A DNA stretch of 64,000 nucleotides from Marinomonas sp. MED121 (GCF_000153025.1 NZ_CH672432.1:353127-417126), one strand, 5' to 3'. Shown: positions 17,667-27,493, counted from the stretch's first letter. Notes: a model not told the origin generated them from the sequence alone. Numbers and translations are program-made.

Positions 17667-19418
17667 CTAATCTAGGGATGCAACATAAACAGGCGGCTCA
17701 AACTTTTTGATCAGGTGAATGGCGATACCGGTTAACCTACTCATAGCGGCAAAGGACTTAGGCTGATGTCTAACAATCAGATCGAGTTGCTTAGATGAGA
17801 AACTGATGCCTTCACATTCAAGGTGCCAGGAAAAAAGCTGCTTTTTATAGTCTTCAAACGGGGCAACATCATGGTTGGGAACATAGGTATCTTCTTGCAA
17901 AATCACCTGGGTTTTAGAGGTCAATAACGCTTTCGCTTTTTCTAACATCAACAACTGAAAAGGCATAAATTGATAAATCGCAATATACTGATGGGAAATC
18001 AGATACCTAACCAAACTTTTCCACATTACTTCATTTATCTCTTGGCCTTTTGCAAAAAGCTTCATTTCCTGCCCTCTCACCTCTTTCACGGCCTTAGTCG
18101 TTTTACCAAGCAGAATTTGAATCATGACACTTATTGTTAAAGTGCCTTTTGTCTTATGCAACAGCGATAAAAACTTTTGCGCGGCAATTGTTAAGTTATG
18201 CTCTTTTTTCTTAGCTAAGCAGCGATCGCAATTACCACAATCTTCTATTTTTTCGCCGAAGTAATTGAGCATAAGACGTCTTCTACACCCTCTTCCTTCA
18301 AGGATACGAATGAAATCATATGTTCTTGCCTGATCATCTACAGAAGCAAGATTCACTTCCATTTCAAACTGCAACAAGGTCAATACATCTTGCAAACCGT
18401 ACAGGAGCAGCGCTTTCGCTTTTAAGCCATCACGGCCCGCTCGACCTATTTCTTGATAATAACTCTCAAGACTATTAGGTAAATCCATATGCACGACATA
18501 ACGTACTGCATTAAAATCAAGCCCCATGCCAAACGCAGACGTGGCCACCATAACGACACCACTTTGCTCAGTAAACACCTTCATATTTGCAGCTTTATCT
18601 TGCTCTGAAATATTGGCATGAAAGAAAAGGCTTTTAATACCTTGGCTATTTAACCAAGCACTTAAGGTTTCTACTTTTTTTCTAGAGCGACAATAAACAA
18701 TGCCGGACTCACCATAACACTGGGATAAAATGAAATTTAGCAGTTGCTTCTTGGCTAATTTTTTTTGAGAAATATTAATTTCTATATTTTCACGATTAAA
18801 ACTGTGCTGCAGTACTTTAGGTTCATGCAAAGAGAGCGAATTAATTATTTGTTTTTGTGTTTTTGCATCAGCACTGCCACTCATAGCAACAATTGGCACC
18901 GCACCAAACTCTTCTCTTATCTTTCCCAAACTACCGTATTCTGGTCTAAAGCCTTCCCCCCATTGGGCAATACAATGGGCTTCATCTATCGCAACAAAAG
19001 CCACTGCAGAATGCTGTAATATCCCCATTACCGAAGGTTGCAATAACTTCTCAGGCGACAAAAACAATAAATCGATGGATTTTCGCCTCAGCCCCATTGC
19101 CAAATCATCCTGCTCACCAGGATTTAAGGTAGAGTTCAAAAACTCAGCTCTTACCCCCATACTTTTGAGCTTCTCTACTTGCTGTGACATCAAGGCTAAC
19201 AATGGACAAACAATCACAGCCACCCCCTCTAACCTTAATGCAGATAACTGATAGACGAGTGACTTCCCCCCTCCAGTTGGTGAGATTAAAAGTAGATCTT
19301 GCCCATTAACTAGGGTTTCTATTGCCTCCTGTTGAAGCGGAAGAAAGTCTTGATGACCAAATTGAGACAGTAATTCTTTAATGCGTTCCATAGACAAAGG
19401 ATTATCTAACAAAGTCAC
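17667..19418 (-). CDS. recQ: RecQ-family ATP-dependent DNA helicase
   Basis: A 3'-5' DNA helicase used in recombination and replication repair. It has 583 residues. Walker A is SPTGGGKS (46-53), the DEAH box is at 145-148, and GRAGRDG marks motif VI. A zinc-binding region follows (CRRRLMLNYFGE...CGNCDRC), then a winged-helix region. The C-terminal HRDC domain is not obvious. The frame begins at GTG 19418; an ATG at 19391 is about as likely, and neither has a clear ribosome site. Confidence 0.9.
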   Translation of the reverse strand: MTLLDNPLSMERIKELLSQFGHQDFLPLQQEAIETLVNGQDLLLISPTGGGKSLVYQLSALRLEGVAVIVCPLLALMSQQVEKLKSMGVRAEFLNSTLNPGEQDDLAMGLRRKSIDLLFLSPEKLLQPSVMGILQHSAVAFVAIDEAHCIAQWGEGFRPEYGSLGKIREEFGAVPIVAMSGSADAKTQKQIINSLSLHEPKVLQHSFNRENIEINISQKKLAKKQLLNFILSQCYGESGIVYCRSRKKVETLSAWLNSQGIKSLFFHANISEQDKAANMKVFTEQSGVVMVATSAFGMGLDFNAVRYVVHMDLPNSLESYYQEIGRAGRDGLKAKALLLYGLQDVLTLLQFEMEVNLASVDDQARTYDFIRILEGRGCRRRLMLNYFGEKIEDCGNCDRCLAKKKEHNLTIAAQKFLSLLHKTKGTLTISVMIQILLGKTTKAVKEVRGQEMKLFAKGQEINEVMWKSLVRYLISHQYIAIYQFMPFQLLMLEKAKALLTSKTQVILQEDTYVPNHDVAPFEDYKKQLFSWHLECEGISFSSKQLDLIVRHQPKSFAAMSRLTGIAIHLIKKFEPPVYVASLD

Positions 19419-19486
19419 CCATTACGCATCGATTTTCAAACTTCTTTTCTATAAAATGTTGCACAAGATTTTTTTAGGAATTAAAC

Positions 19487-20140
19487 ATGTCACATCAACC
19501 TCTTGATGATTTTGAACTTGAAACATTAGAAGACTTTCTTGAGTCAGAACAAGTTCATGAAGAATGCCAAAATTTTATAATGGCCCATGGCTTTTTGACA
19601 GCGCTAAGCATTTGCCCAGCTGACAACTTACCCGCCAATTGGAAAGACATTATTTTTGAACAAGAACCTAATTTTCAAGATAAGAAACAAGCGACTAAGA
19701 TCACAGGTCTACTTGACCGTTTACTGTTAGATATTCAAAAAGAACTTGAATCTGAAGATGAATTTCTCGTTCCTTGCGAATTAGTACTTGCAGAAAGTCA
19801 AGACGAATTAAGTGAGTTACAAGAATGGGCTTCTGGCTTCATGGAAGGAGTGTTTCTAACAGAAAGATACTGGTTTGAAACAGATAAAGAAGATGTGATT
19901 GCAGAGTTATTACTGCCATTTATGGTAGCTTCAGACCTATTTGAAGATGAGGAAGTTAGCCAAATTAAAAGCAATCAAAAACTTACTCAGTCATGCATAG
20001 AGCAAATACCTGAAGTAGTGACCGATCTATATTTAACCTTGCGAACAGAACCTGAGAAAAAGCAGCATAAGCCAGCAAGCAAACACAAAGGCAATAAAAA
20101 CAAGAAGAAATCTACAAACAGCAAAGCTAAAAAGAAATAA
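19487..20140 (+). CDS. YecA/UPF0149-family protein
   Basis: A 217-residue acidic cytoplasmic protein of the UPF0149/YgfB-YecA group: FLTALSICP near 35-43 and EWASGFMEGVFLTERYWF around 111-128 are the typical signatures. The last 30 residues are very lysine-rich, unlike the acidic body, and could bind nucleic acid; the SEC-C zinc motif of some relatives is absent. Function is unknown. It is divergent from recQ and convergent with the REC-PP2C gene. Confidence 0.8.
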   Translation: MSHQPLDDFELETLEDFLESEQVHEECQNFIMAHGFLTALSICPADNLPANWKDIIFEQEPNFQDKKQATKITGLLDRLLLDIQKELESEDEFLVPCELVLAESQDELSELQEWASGFMEGVFLTERYWFETDKEDVIAELLLPFMVASDLFEDEEVSQIKSNQKLTQSCIEQIPEVVTDLYLTLRTEPEKKQHKPASKHKGNKNKKKSTNSKAKKK

Positions 20141-20145
20141 TACTG

Positions 20146-20170
20146 GGTGGCTAACTAACCATTAGCCACC
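20146..20170. terminator. Hairpin between convergent genes
   Basis: GGTGGCTAA and TTAGCCACC form a perfect 9-bp stem with a 7-base loop in the short gap between two convergent genes. T runs are weak on both sides, so it is a likely but not strong bidirectional terminator. Confidence 0.55.
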
Positions 20171-20173
20171 TAA

Positions 20174-21331
20174 CTAAGCTTTTACAGACAAGAGAGTAAT
20201 ATCATCTAATTGCTCTGCATCACCCTGAAAAGTAACAAGTTGATCGACAATATTTGCTTGAAACACACCAATTTCTGCATGATCACTTTGCTGAGACAAC
20301 ATATTGATAAATTTCTCATCACCCAACATATTACCATCATCATTATTCATTTCTAATACACCATCAGAAGCCACAACGACTTTTGCACCCGCTTTTAATT
20401 TCACCTGAGTGACTGTGTCCTCAAACTCCTCTCGGTCAAGAATACCAAGGGGCATATGCTTTGAACGAATACTCTGCATGTCAATTTCACCTTCACGAAC
20501 AATAAAGGCGTGAGGCATGCCACCACCCCAATATTCCAACATACCGTCTGTATTCAACAGAATAATATAGGCAGCACAAAACATATAATCAGGTAAAATA
20601 TCAATTAATATACTATTAAAGTGATGGGCTATTTCGGCAACACTTGAATTTTCGCTAGCCGCTTTAAAAAAGGCCTGAGTGAGAGGTAACGCACCGATAG
20701 AAGCGGGTAATCCATGTCCTGTAAAGTCGCCGATAAACAAGAGCAGTCCATTATCAGCTCGGCGCTTAATCAGAGCAATATCGCCATTAAAACTTGTTGC
20801 TGCTAAACGTGTAACAGCAACCTTTTCATCTTCATCTTCACTTCTATCCATAGCATGAGCCAACACCTGATGTGCCATTCTATGTTCACGCTCTATCATG
20901 CTTTGAAAGTAAATGAGATCGCGATTTTTTTGGAAGGTTTCCTTACTGAATAAGACATTTCTTAAATGGGTACTTAATCGAGTATTAAACAAAATATCAT
21001 TAAAAGGCTTGGCTAAAAAGTCATCTGCACCCGCTTGAATACACGCATTCATGGTTGCATCATCTGACTTAAAAGTAATAACCATAATAGGAATAATCCT
21101 ATCATTGGCTGCCTCTTTGAGTTGTCTAATCAATTTAATACCATCGCCATTGGATGATAATACCTCGAGTGAAACTAGGTCAGGCTGCCATTCATTAAAA
21201 ATATTGAAGGCCTCATCCATTGAGGCTGCCGTTCTAGTCTGAAGACCTCGTGCGGACGCACAAGTTGAAATGATATCTCTATATATCTCTTCATTATCAA
21301 CAACCAGTAGCTTCATGCTATTTGAATCCAT
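20174..21331 (-). CDS. Response regulator with PP2C-type phosphatase, HsbR-like, altered receiver
   Basis: A two-domain protein of 385 residues: receiver (about 7-125) and SpoIIE/PP2C serine phosphatase (about 165-385). The phosphatase metal sites are present (GDFTGHG at 201-207, VASDGVLE, LDDITLL). In the receiver, the phospho-acceptor aspartate is replaced by glutamate: SLEVLSSNGDG aligns Glu56 with the usual Asp; the acidic patch and Lys in AKPF remain. It would dephosphorylate a STAS partner, encoded just upstream with a TAATG overlap. The recQ-yecA-REC/PP2C-STAS order resembles Pseudomonas hsbR-hsbA, but the C-terminal kinase domain of HsbR is absent. Confidence 0.85.
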   Translation of the reverse strand: MDSNSMKLLVVDNEEIYRDIISTCASARGLQTRTAASMDEAFNIFNEWQPDLVSLEVLSSNGDGIKLIRQLKEAANDRIIPIMVITFKSDDATMNACIQAGADDFLAKPFNDILFNTRLSTHLRNVLFSKETFQKNRDLIYFQSMIEREHRMAHQVLAHAMDRSEDEDEKVAVTRLAATSFNGDIALIKRRADNGLLLFIGDFTGHGLPASIGALPLTQAFFKAASENSSVAEIAHHFNSILIDILPDYMFCAAYIILLNTDGMLEYWGGGMPHAFIVREGEIDMQSIRSKHMPLGILDREEFEDTVTQVKLKAGAKVVVASDGVLEMNNDDGNMLGDEKFINMLSQQSDHAEIGVFQANIVDQLVTFQGDAEQLDDITLLSVKA

Positions 21332-21633
21332 TAGGTTATTATGAACCTTTTATCAAAACGGGAAATCATTAAAATATTGCGAATAAAGGCATTGGAGTTT
21401 GCTATGACTATGTCTGTTTCACTCGACACAGAATTACGCATACTTAACAGCATCCCTAAAGCAGCACTATCTAAGTATTCAACAGCCTGCATATCAACTA
21501 TTAACTCTTGATATCCTGTTAGGTAATCTGAGTAAGCGGCTCGAAAATCGTTAAACAACGAAAAATCAAAACTCCCAACCACTCTGATACCCACTCTGTG
21601 TGAGTTTTGTTCAACTGTTACAGTTATGCTCAT
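21331..21633 (-). CDS. STAS-domain anti-sigma factor antagonist, HsbA-like
   Basis: A 100-residue STAS protein of the SpoIIAA/RsbV type. VGSFDFSLFNDF and VDMQAVEYLDSAALGML are the family landmarks; the serine in YLDSAALG is the expected phosphorylation site. Its phosphorylation state would decide binding to an anti-sigma factor or similar target. The overlapping REC-PP2C gene supplies the phosphatase; a matching kinase is not visible in this window. Confidence 0.87.
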   Translation of the reverse strand: MSITVTVEQNSHRVGIRVVGSFDFSLFNDFRAAYSDYLTGYQELIVDMQAVEYLDSAALGMLLSMRNSVSSETDIVIANSNAFIRNILMISRFDKRFIIT

Positions 21634-21656
21634 ATCTTTAACAAACGACTAATTGT

Positions 21657-21962
21657 CTATTCGCCTCCATGGCATTTAGGTGATAGTGGCGCACTGCTCT
21701 GGCGAGACTGCCACTCTTCTACGGTATAAAGATGTAAAGCAAGCGCATGGATTAAATCCATTTGCTTAGCCAACAGCTTATAAATCATCTGGTGCCTTTG
21801 CACTAACCTTTTACCAGCAAAATCATCACTCACAAGCGTAAGCTTAAAATGCGACTCACTGCCTTCAGGCACATTATGCATATAACTTTCATTCTTAACA
21901 TTAAGAAAATCTATATTAAACTCTTCTGTAACACTTTGTAAGATTTGTTGCTCAATAATCAT
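21657..21962 (-). CDS. bolA: BolA-family protein
   Basis: A BolA/IbaG-type protein of 101 residues that partners with monothiol glutaredoxins in iron-sulfur handling and affects cell morphology and stress response. SESHFKLTLVSDDFAGKRLVQRHQMIYKLL is represented by SHFKLTLVSDDF and RLVQRHQMIYKLL, the conserved core with its invariant histidine. The ATG at 21962 is chosen over a TTG at 21974. It lies between the condensin gene mksB and the STAS gene, all on the minus strand. Confidence 0.88.
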   Translation of the reverse strand: MIIEQQILQSVTEEFNIDFLNVKNESYMHNVPEGSESHFKLTLVSDDFAGKRLVQRHQMIYKLLAKQMDLIHALALHLYTVEEWQSRQSSAPLSPKCHGGE

Positions 21963-21990
21963 GAAAATACTCAAAATATCGTAACATTTA

Positions 21991-24900
21991 TTAACTTAAG
22001 GCTAAGTTTTCTGTTTGTCCTGTCAATAATTGGCGCCCCTTAGACTTTGGGTACGAAACATCTAAAGAAACAGCGCCGCCCTCTCGCCACACACTGATAA
22101 TGGTATCCATGTTTGCCGCCATCACAGCGCGTTTATCATCTGGCGCTGCGGCAATAACCTGTAAACCGATATCTTTCATAAAGCCCATACAGGTTGATGT
22201 TTTTGCCATATCAATTTTGTTAAAGGCTTCATCAAACATGGCTAAGGAAAAACCACCTACGATTTCACCTTCAGTGGTTTCATGTAAACGGTATGTTGTA
22301 GACAGCGCTGCAGCAATGGCTAAGTAGAAAGGTATTTGGTGCTCACCACCTGACCCGGTTTGGATTCGCTGGCTTAAGGTTGTTTTCTTATTACCTTCTT
22401 GATCTAATATATCAACTTCAAAGTTATAGAACTTACGATAATCAGCCAAGTCCTGTTGCTTATCCTCATTACTGATTAGATCATGAATGGATTCAATGGC
22501 TTTTGCGTGCTCAGAATTCTCTGCACTGGCAGGATCAAATAAACCACCCACATTTGCCTGATCTTGGCTACTAAAACGCTCAACCAAATCAAGAATATCC
22601 TTCATGTCACCATTTGCGTAGTAACGGAACTGATAGACTTCAGCATTGAATGGACGTCGCTTCAAACTATGGTTAAGTTCACGAATGATATGCGCAACCT
22701 GATCCAATGAATCCTTAAGTTTGGAGACATAATCACTTCTAAAGGTTTCTTCCGCTTCTTTACGGGCCAATTCTGCACGTTTTGCATAACGCGCTAATTC
22801 GGTTTCAGAAAGCACTTTTACTTGATGGTGGATATAGTTTTCAAACTCTTCAAAGCGAGACTCAAGGTAATCAAGTTGAATATCAGAATCGATATCAGCA
22901 TTATGGTATTTAGCATAATGATCGGCGACTTCTTTACGAACTTTTTGATCAAAGTTTCGCGCTTTTTCTTGCGCTTTCTCAGCTCGGCTCATGGCCTCTT
23001 TATAAATGGCCGCACCATTAACCATACTGGATTCAAGTAATTCGTAGCGCTCACTGGCAAATTCAGCCTGATAGAACGCATGATTTTTTAGACGTGTTCT
23101 ATCTTCATCTAGATTAGATAAAGCAGCACTCAATTGCGCCTTTTGAGTATTCAAACTACCGTACTGTTCTGCAATTTGCTGCCTTTCACGATCAAGCTTC
23201 TTCTGCTCAAGTTCTACCTGAGCAATTCGCGCCTTCAAGCTTTCAATTTTATCTTGTAGCTCAGTATCATCTTTTTGTTGTAACAAATGGATTTCAGCAT
23301 CAATTTCGGCAATATCATGGGATTGTTTATTTAGCGCATTACTATGGGCTGTTAGTTTATCCACATCAATTTGATGATTAGCAGCGACACGACTTAATAG
23401 GGTGTCTGCTTTCTCAAGTCGCTGGTCTGTTTGTAACAGGTCCATCAATTCAGCGCTTAATGTTTGCAGTTGAGTTTCTCGTGATTGGCGCATTCCATCG
23501 GTATTAATACCCACCATCATGTGAGGTGTAAAACGAATCGTAGAGATGGTACCTGACAGTTTCAACATACCATCATAAGTCATTGCACTGTCTTCGCGCA
23601 GCAATTGACGCTCGGTATCGACTGGCTTTATCCCGCCAAGACGACGATTTAGATAAGCTTGAGCATGATCATTATTACAACGAATATATTGCAACAATGA
23701 ACTTCTGTCGCCTCTATTCAACCAAAGGCGAGTTTGTGTTGTATCAATAACACGACAACCCATTAACTGCTTACGGTGAGCTCGAAAGACTCGAATCGCC
23801 TCTTCCGCATCTTCTGGATTAACAATCAAAGCTTCTCTTTGTTGCCCCAAATACCCTTCAATCGCATCTTGCCATTTGTGATCAGTAACTTCAGCTAAAT
23901 GACTTAACGGCGTTGCCTCAATACCTGTTTGCTTCAACAAAGAAATAAGCTTTTTGGTATTACCTGATAAAGGACTGGTTCCGCCCTTTAACGAAGAAAC
24001 ATCGGATTCGAGTTGCTTGCAATCGTCCTTGAGATTCAAAATCGTACGATTAAGCTCAGAACGTTGCCTGAATAGTTCTGTTTTCTCTCTATCCAGTAAA
24101 TTAGACAAATCAGCAAGTACTTTATCAAAATGATGAGATTCTGTGTCTAACTGCCCTTCTTCACTGATTTTTTTATGCAAGTCACCCGCTCTTGCTGACA
24201 AGGCCAGTAACTCATTAGACAAAAGATCCTCGTAGTCATAAAGAGACGCTAGAATAATCAGCATCTGTTTACACTGAAGTAAGCTTTTTTTATCTTGTTG
24301 TCCTTGTAGATCTAACAGTTTGCGGCTTTGCTCTAATTGCTGGAGTTTTAAACCCACATCAGAATGCTCATATTGTTGCTCAAGCCTAACTAGCTGACCC
24401 TGTAACTGCTTGGCTAATTCATTATGAGTATCCAGCTCTAAGTTAATCTCATCATCACGCTCTTGATGAGTTTCATATTTATCTTGGATCTCATCTTGCT
24501 TACTACCAAGTTCATCAAAACGTGCTTCAGTGGCTACCCACTGATAATTGATGTTCGCTTTTTCTTGTTGGCGTTTCTTATCACAATCGAGTGCAATTAA
24601 ATTAAGGTCATCAATGCGCTTAGCAACTTCTTGGGTTTTGTTCTCAAGCTGTCGATATTCATTTAAAGATTTTTGATAAGCACTGACCTGTAACGGTTGC
24701 TCAGCTAATACAAAATCTTGAACAAATCGTGTTGGTGAAGCGATGGGGACAAACTTTAACGCATTTTTAAAGTTTTTAAGAAAGCCATCCAGCGTAATCA
24801 GTTGATCAGCACTTGGGCTTAACTCTTCCAAATAACGATTAATATATTGTGTTGCTGATGCACTACCAGATTTGATAAAAGGATCTAAACACACCTTCTT

Positions 24901-25404
24901 CATGGCTTCACGCACATCAAGCCAAGGTTTCGCTTTAAAGCTTCGTCCTTCTAACTCCTCAATAAAGTCACCTTTTACCACCCCATAATTGGATAGCACA
25001 AAACGACCCAATACATCTTCTTCAGGTGAGGCTAAAGACGCAGAAAGACTCAAACCTATGGTAGATTCTTTACCCGTATTTGTATCAGTAAATACCAGCC
25101 CTAAGTAACTGACGGCATCTTGCCTAGGCCCTGTCCCAAAGACTTTTGCATTCTGCTGGCCCGAATCAATCATACCCAAAATGTAAGAACGAATACTACG
25201 GCCACTCGCCTTCCCATCATTGGCACTGGCGTTGTAGTTTAAGTGGCGTTTACTTGCCCCTGTTAAGACGGTTTGTATTGCATCAAGTAAGGAGGATTTA
25301 CCTGAGCCTGTTGGCCCAATAATCGCGGTATTTCCACGAATTTCTATCTCTTCTGCACCAAGTAGATACCAATTAACCAATACAATTCTGCTAAGTTTTT
25401 TCAT
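21991..25404 (-). CDS. mksB: MukB-like SMC ATPase of an Mks/Wadjet-type condensin (JetC/MksB)
   Basis: A 1137-residue SMC-like ATPase. The N-terminal half-head has GPTGSGKS at 30-37 (Walker A). Long coiled coils run on both sides of a central hinge (about 500-570). The C-terminal head has the signature TGSGGEHQIPF (about 1016-1026) and Walker B MFDEAF (about 1056-1061). Such proteins form DNA loop-extruding condensins with MksE and MksF. It is third in a tight MksF-MksE-MksB operon. The same family includes JetC of Wadjet plasmid defence, but the JetD nuclease is not encoded in this window. Confidence 0.9.
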   Translation of the reverse strand: MKKLSRIVLVNWYLLGAEEIEIRGNTAIIGPTGSGKSSLLDAIQTVLTGASKRHLNYNASANDGKASGRSIRSYILGMIDSGQQNAKVFGTGPRQDAVSYLGLVFTDTNTGKESTIGLSLSASLASPEEDVLGRFVLSNYGVVKGDFIEELEGRSFKAKPWLDVREAMKKVCLDPFIKSGSASATQYINRYLEELSPSADQLITLDGFLKNFKNALKFVPIASPTRFVQDFVLAEQPLQVSAYQKSLNEYRQLENKTQEVAKRIDDLNLIALDCDKKRQQEKANINYQWVATEARFDELGSKQDEIQDKYETHQERDDEINLELDTHNELAKQLQGQLVRLEQQYEHSDVGLKLQQLEQSRKLLDLQGQQDKKSLLQCKQMLIILASLYDYEDLLSNELLALSARAGDLHKKISEEGQLDTESHHFDKVLADLSNLLDREKTELFRQRSELNRTILNLKDDCKQLESDVSSLKGGTSPLSGNTKKLISLLKQTGIEATPLSHLAEVTDHKWQDAIEGYLGQQREALIVNPEDAEEAIRVFRAHRKQLMGCRVIDTTQTRLWLNRGDRSSLLQYIRCNNDHAQAYLNRRLGGIKPVDTERQLLREDSAMTYDGMLKLSGTISTIRFTPHMMVGINTDGMRQSRETQLQTLSAELMDLLQTDQRLEKADTLLSRVAANHQIDVDKLTAHSNALNKQSHDIAEIDAEIHLLQQKDDTELQDKIESLKARIAQVELEQKKLDRERQQIAEQYGSLNTQKAQLSAALSNLDEDRTRLKNHAFYQAEFASERYELLESSMVNGAAIYKEAMSRAEKAQEKARNFDQKVRKEVADHYAKYHNADIDSDIQLDYLESRFEEFENYIHHQVKVLSETELARYAKRAELARKEAEETFRSDYVSKLKDSLDQVAHIIRELNHSLKRRPFNAEVYQFRYYANGDMKDILDLVERFSSQDQANVGGLFDPASAENSEHAKAIESIHDLISNEDKQQDLADYRKFYNFEVDILDQEGNKKTTLSQRIQTGSGGEHQIPFYLAIAAALSTTYRLHETTEGEIVGGFSLAMFDEAFNKIDMAKTSTCMGFMKDIGLQVIAAAPDDKRAVMAANMDTIISVWREGGAVSLDVSYPKSKGRQLLTGQTENLALS

Positions 25405-25412
25405 TTTTGGTC

Positions 25413-26051
25413 CTACTCTTCGCTGGCAGTATCTAGTTGAATCGCGTCGTCTTGATCTTCATCTTGTTCAGCATCAGAACCATTAAATGATTCTAGTTGC
25501 CTTAAATAGGCTTCTGTCACAACAAGACGCACAACTGGCGTAATATGGATAGCAAGATTCTTGCTGTCCTCATCGTATGCCTTTCCTTTGATCAGCACAC
25601 CATGACGACTTAAAAGGGTTAATATGTCTTTAAAACGTGTTTCAGTCGGAATTTCACGCTTCACTAACTGGACAAAGCGCTCTAAAACAGCATGAGTATT
25701 AGAAGCAACAAAACCATTATCCACTTCAAAGTTTTCAATTTTCTCTTCGTATATCTGCCTTAACACTAACAGAAATAAGGTTTCATCTGTTTTTAGCCTC
25801 ACAAACGCCTCTCTTTCGACAGGCAAAAGTCCAAGTAATCTCTCGTTCTCATTCACATAAAGCTTCATGCCTAAGGCATCAAACACAACAGAAAAATAAT
25901 GCTGATAGGTTTCTATCAGAAGAAAGTACTTACGCTGTCCATGCTTATACGCACTGACAAATTGATGTGACAATAAATAGTTCGCAGCTTGCTGAAACTC
26001 CTGTACATCCTTCCCAGATTCTTCAACAACTCTTTTTAATTCTTTTAACAT
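25413..26051 (-). CDS. mksE: MukE-like subunit of the condensin (JetB/MksE, DUF4194)
   Basis: A 212-residue accessory subunit expected to bind the kleisin MksF and DNA. The sequence is that of the DUF4194/JetB family: paired winged-helix features with RKYFLLIETYQHYFSVVFDA and ERLLGLLPVEREAFVRLKTD. The C-terminus is acidic (NGSDAEQDEDQDDAIQLD). It starts 2 bases after mksF and ends 8 bases before mksB, so the three are made together. Confidence 0.87.
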   Translation of the reverse strand: MLKELKRVVEESGKDVQEFQQAANYLLSHQFVSAYKHGQRKYFLLIETYQHYFSVVFDALGMKLYVNENERLLGLLPVEREAFVRLKTDETLFLLVLRQIYEEKIENFEVDNGFVASNTHAVLERFVQLVKREIPTETRFKDILTLLSRHGVLIKGKAYDEDSKNLAIHITPVVRLVVTEAYLRQLESFNGSDAEQDEDQDDAIQLDTASEE

Positions 26052-26053
26052 CT

Positions 26054-27439
26054 CTATCTCCTGCGAACCACAACAAATTCACGACATTCTACAAACTGAT
26101 GAACATCGAGATAGCGGTCACTAAATTTCACTTCAAAGTCTTTTTCTATGATCTTCGCATTCACACCTAAAGAGCCGACATAACGCAAATGGTCAAAACA
26201 CACAAAATCTTCTACCGAATCAATACTAAAACTTTTAATATGCTTCTCAGACTCATTGTTCATTTGCCGCTGTAAGTAGCTTTGCAATTTCGCCACAGTT
26301 ACCTGCCTTGCCTCATGAAAACGTCTTTGTGCATCTCGAATTTGAATCGCTTGCTCGGAAACGCTGGCCGGCGTTACCACTCTAGGGGCAGGCGGCTCAC
26401 GACGTCGACTCGGCGTCGCAGCTGATTCCATCCCTAAGACTTTGACCCCGACAACTTGTTTAAGCACTGGTAAATTGTCAAAACGTGCAACATTGGTAAT
26501 AACATTCGCAATTTTGCTTGCCATACCAGGCCTAGAGCTATCCATATAACGCGCTGTGTCGGCAGCACGCTTCTCCAGACGGTAACGGTATTCGTCAATA
26601 CGCTCTAGCCTTTGTTCAATATTGTTAAAGGTTTGCAGTATGGCTCGACAGTCTTGTTCTACCAAGGCTTGCGCTTTTTCAATTGGGATCAGTTGTTGCT
26701 CACTATAACATTGTGAAATAGCGTATAAAGCATCATCATTCGCGAGAAAGTTTTGGACCAGTTCTAAAATCTGTCGTCTAAAACGAAAGGGATTGTTGCT
26801 GGTTTTAAGGGTTTTATAATCCGCAATTAAAATCCCTTCTACAAAGAGCTCAAAAAAGCCAGAAACAATTGCTTTTGGATCTCGGCTGGCAAACAAGTCC
26901 CTTTGAAGAGATCGAATACCTAGCAAAATCTGATTCAAATGAGCAGAAAAGTCTCGTGCTGCTGCCGCGGCTTGGTTCAAAGTCACGCCACGCTCTAGTG
27001 GTGCCAGCGCAACTGATTCCAAATTACTTAATATACTGAGTACTGTGGCACCATAGTTACGCTTACCATGACGACTAATTTCCACTAACGACTTTAACAA
27101 CATGGAAATTTGCGGTGTCATCAAAACACTCACTCTATATAACTCTTGTTCTTCCACAAGCCAGCCTGTATTCACCAGTCTATGGTAAATACGAAGAGCA
27201 TAATCATGGATAGTTTTCGGCGATTCAAATGATTCTTTTTGATCCTCTTGCCAAGACAAGATATCCACTTTATGAAGACTATCTTCAATCGCTTCTATAA
27301 TGGTCGATTTGTCTTTGATAGGGTCTTCAGCATAATCATAAAACACATCAGAAAGGTCAAACAGCACCGCCTCAACTAGCTGCTTATTTGAGCCACTAAG
27401 GGCTTGAAAAATCTCATCGGGTAGATGCTTGAATAGCAT
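26054..27439 (-). CDS. mksF: MukF-like kleisin subunit of the condensin (JetA/MksF)
   Basis: A 461-residue kleisin of the JetA family, first gene of the condensin operon. It opens MLFKHLPDEIFQALSG, typical of these proteins, and has an N-terminal winged helix, a helical middle (about 150-320) and a C-terminal winged helix that should bind the MksB head. A proline/arginine-rich linker (SRRREPPAPRV, about 350-360) joins the parts. No nuclease motifs are seen. Confidence 0.87.
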   Translation of the reverse strand: MLFKHLPDEIFQALSGSNKQLVEAVLFDLSDVFYDYAEDPIKDKSTIIEAIEDSLHKVDILSWQEDQKESFESPKTIHDYALRIYHRLVNTGWLVEEQELYRVSVLMTPQISMLLKSLVEISRHGKRNYGATVLSILSNLESVALAPLERGVTLNQAAAAARDFSAHLNQILLGIRSLQRDLFASRDPKAIVSGFFELFVEGILIADYKTLKTSNNPFRFRRQILELVQNFLANDDALYAISQCYSEQQLIPIEKAQALVEQDCRAILQTFNNIEQRLERIDEYRYRLEKRAADTARYMDSSRPGMASKIANVITNVARFDNLPVLKQVVGVKVLGMESAATPSRRREPPAPRVVTPASVSEQAIQIRDAQRRFHEARQVTVAKLQSYLQRQMNNESEKHIKSFSIDSVEDFVCFDHLRYVGSLGVNAKIIEKDFEVKFSDRYLDVHQFVECREFVVVRRR

Positions 27440-27493
27440 ATATTAAGATACCTGCTTTAAAACGTGGATGTCATTAAGATAAATGGCTGGCAT

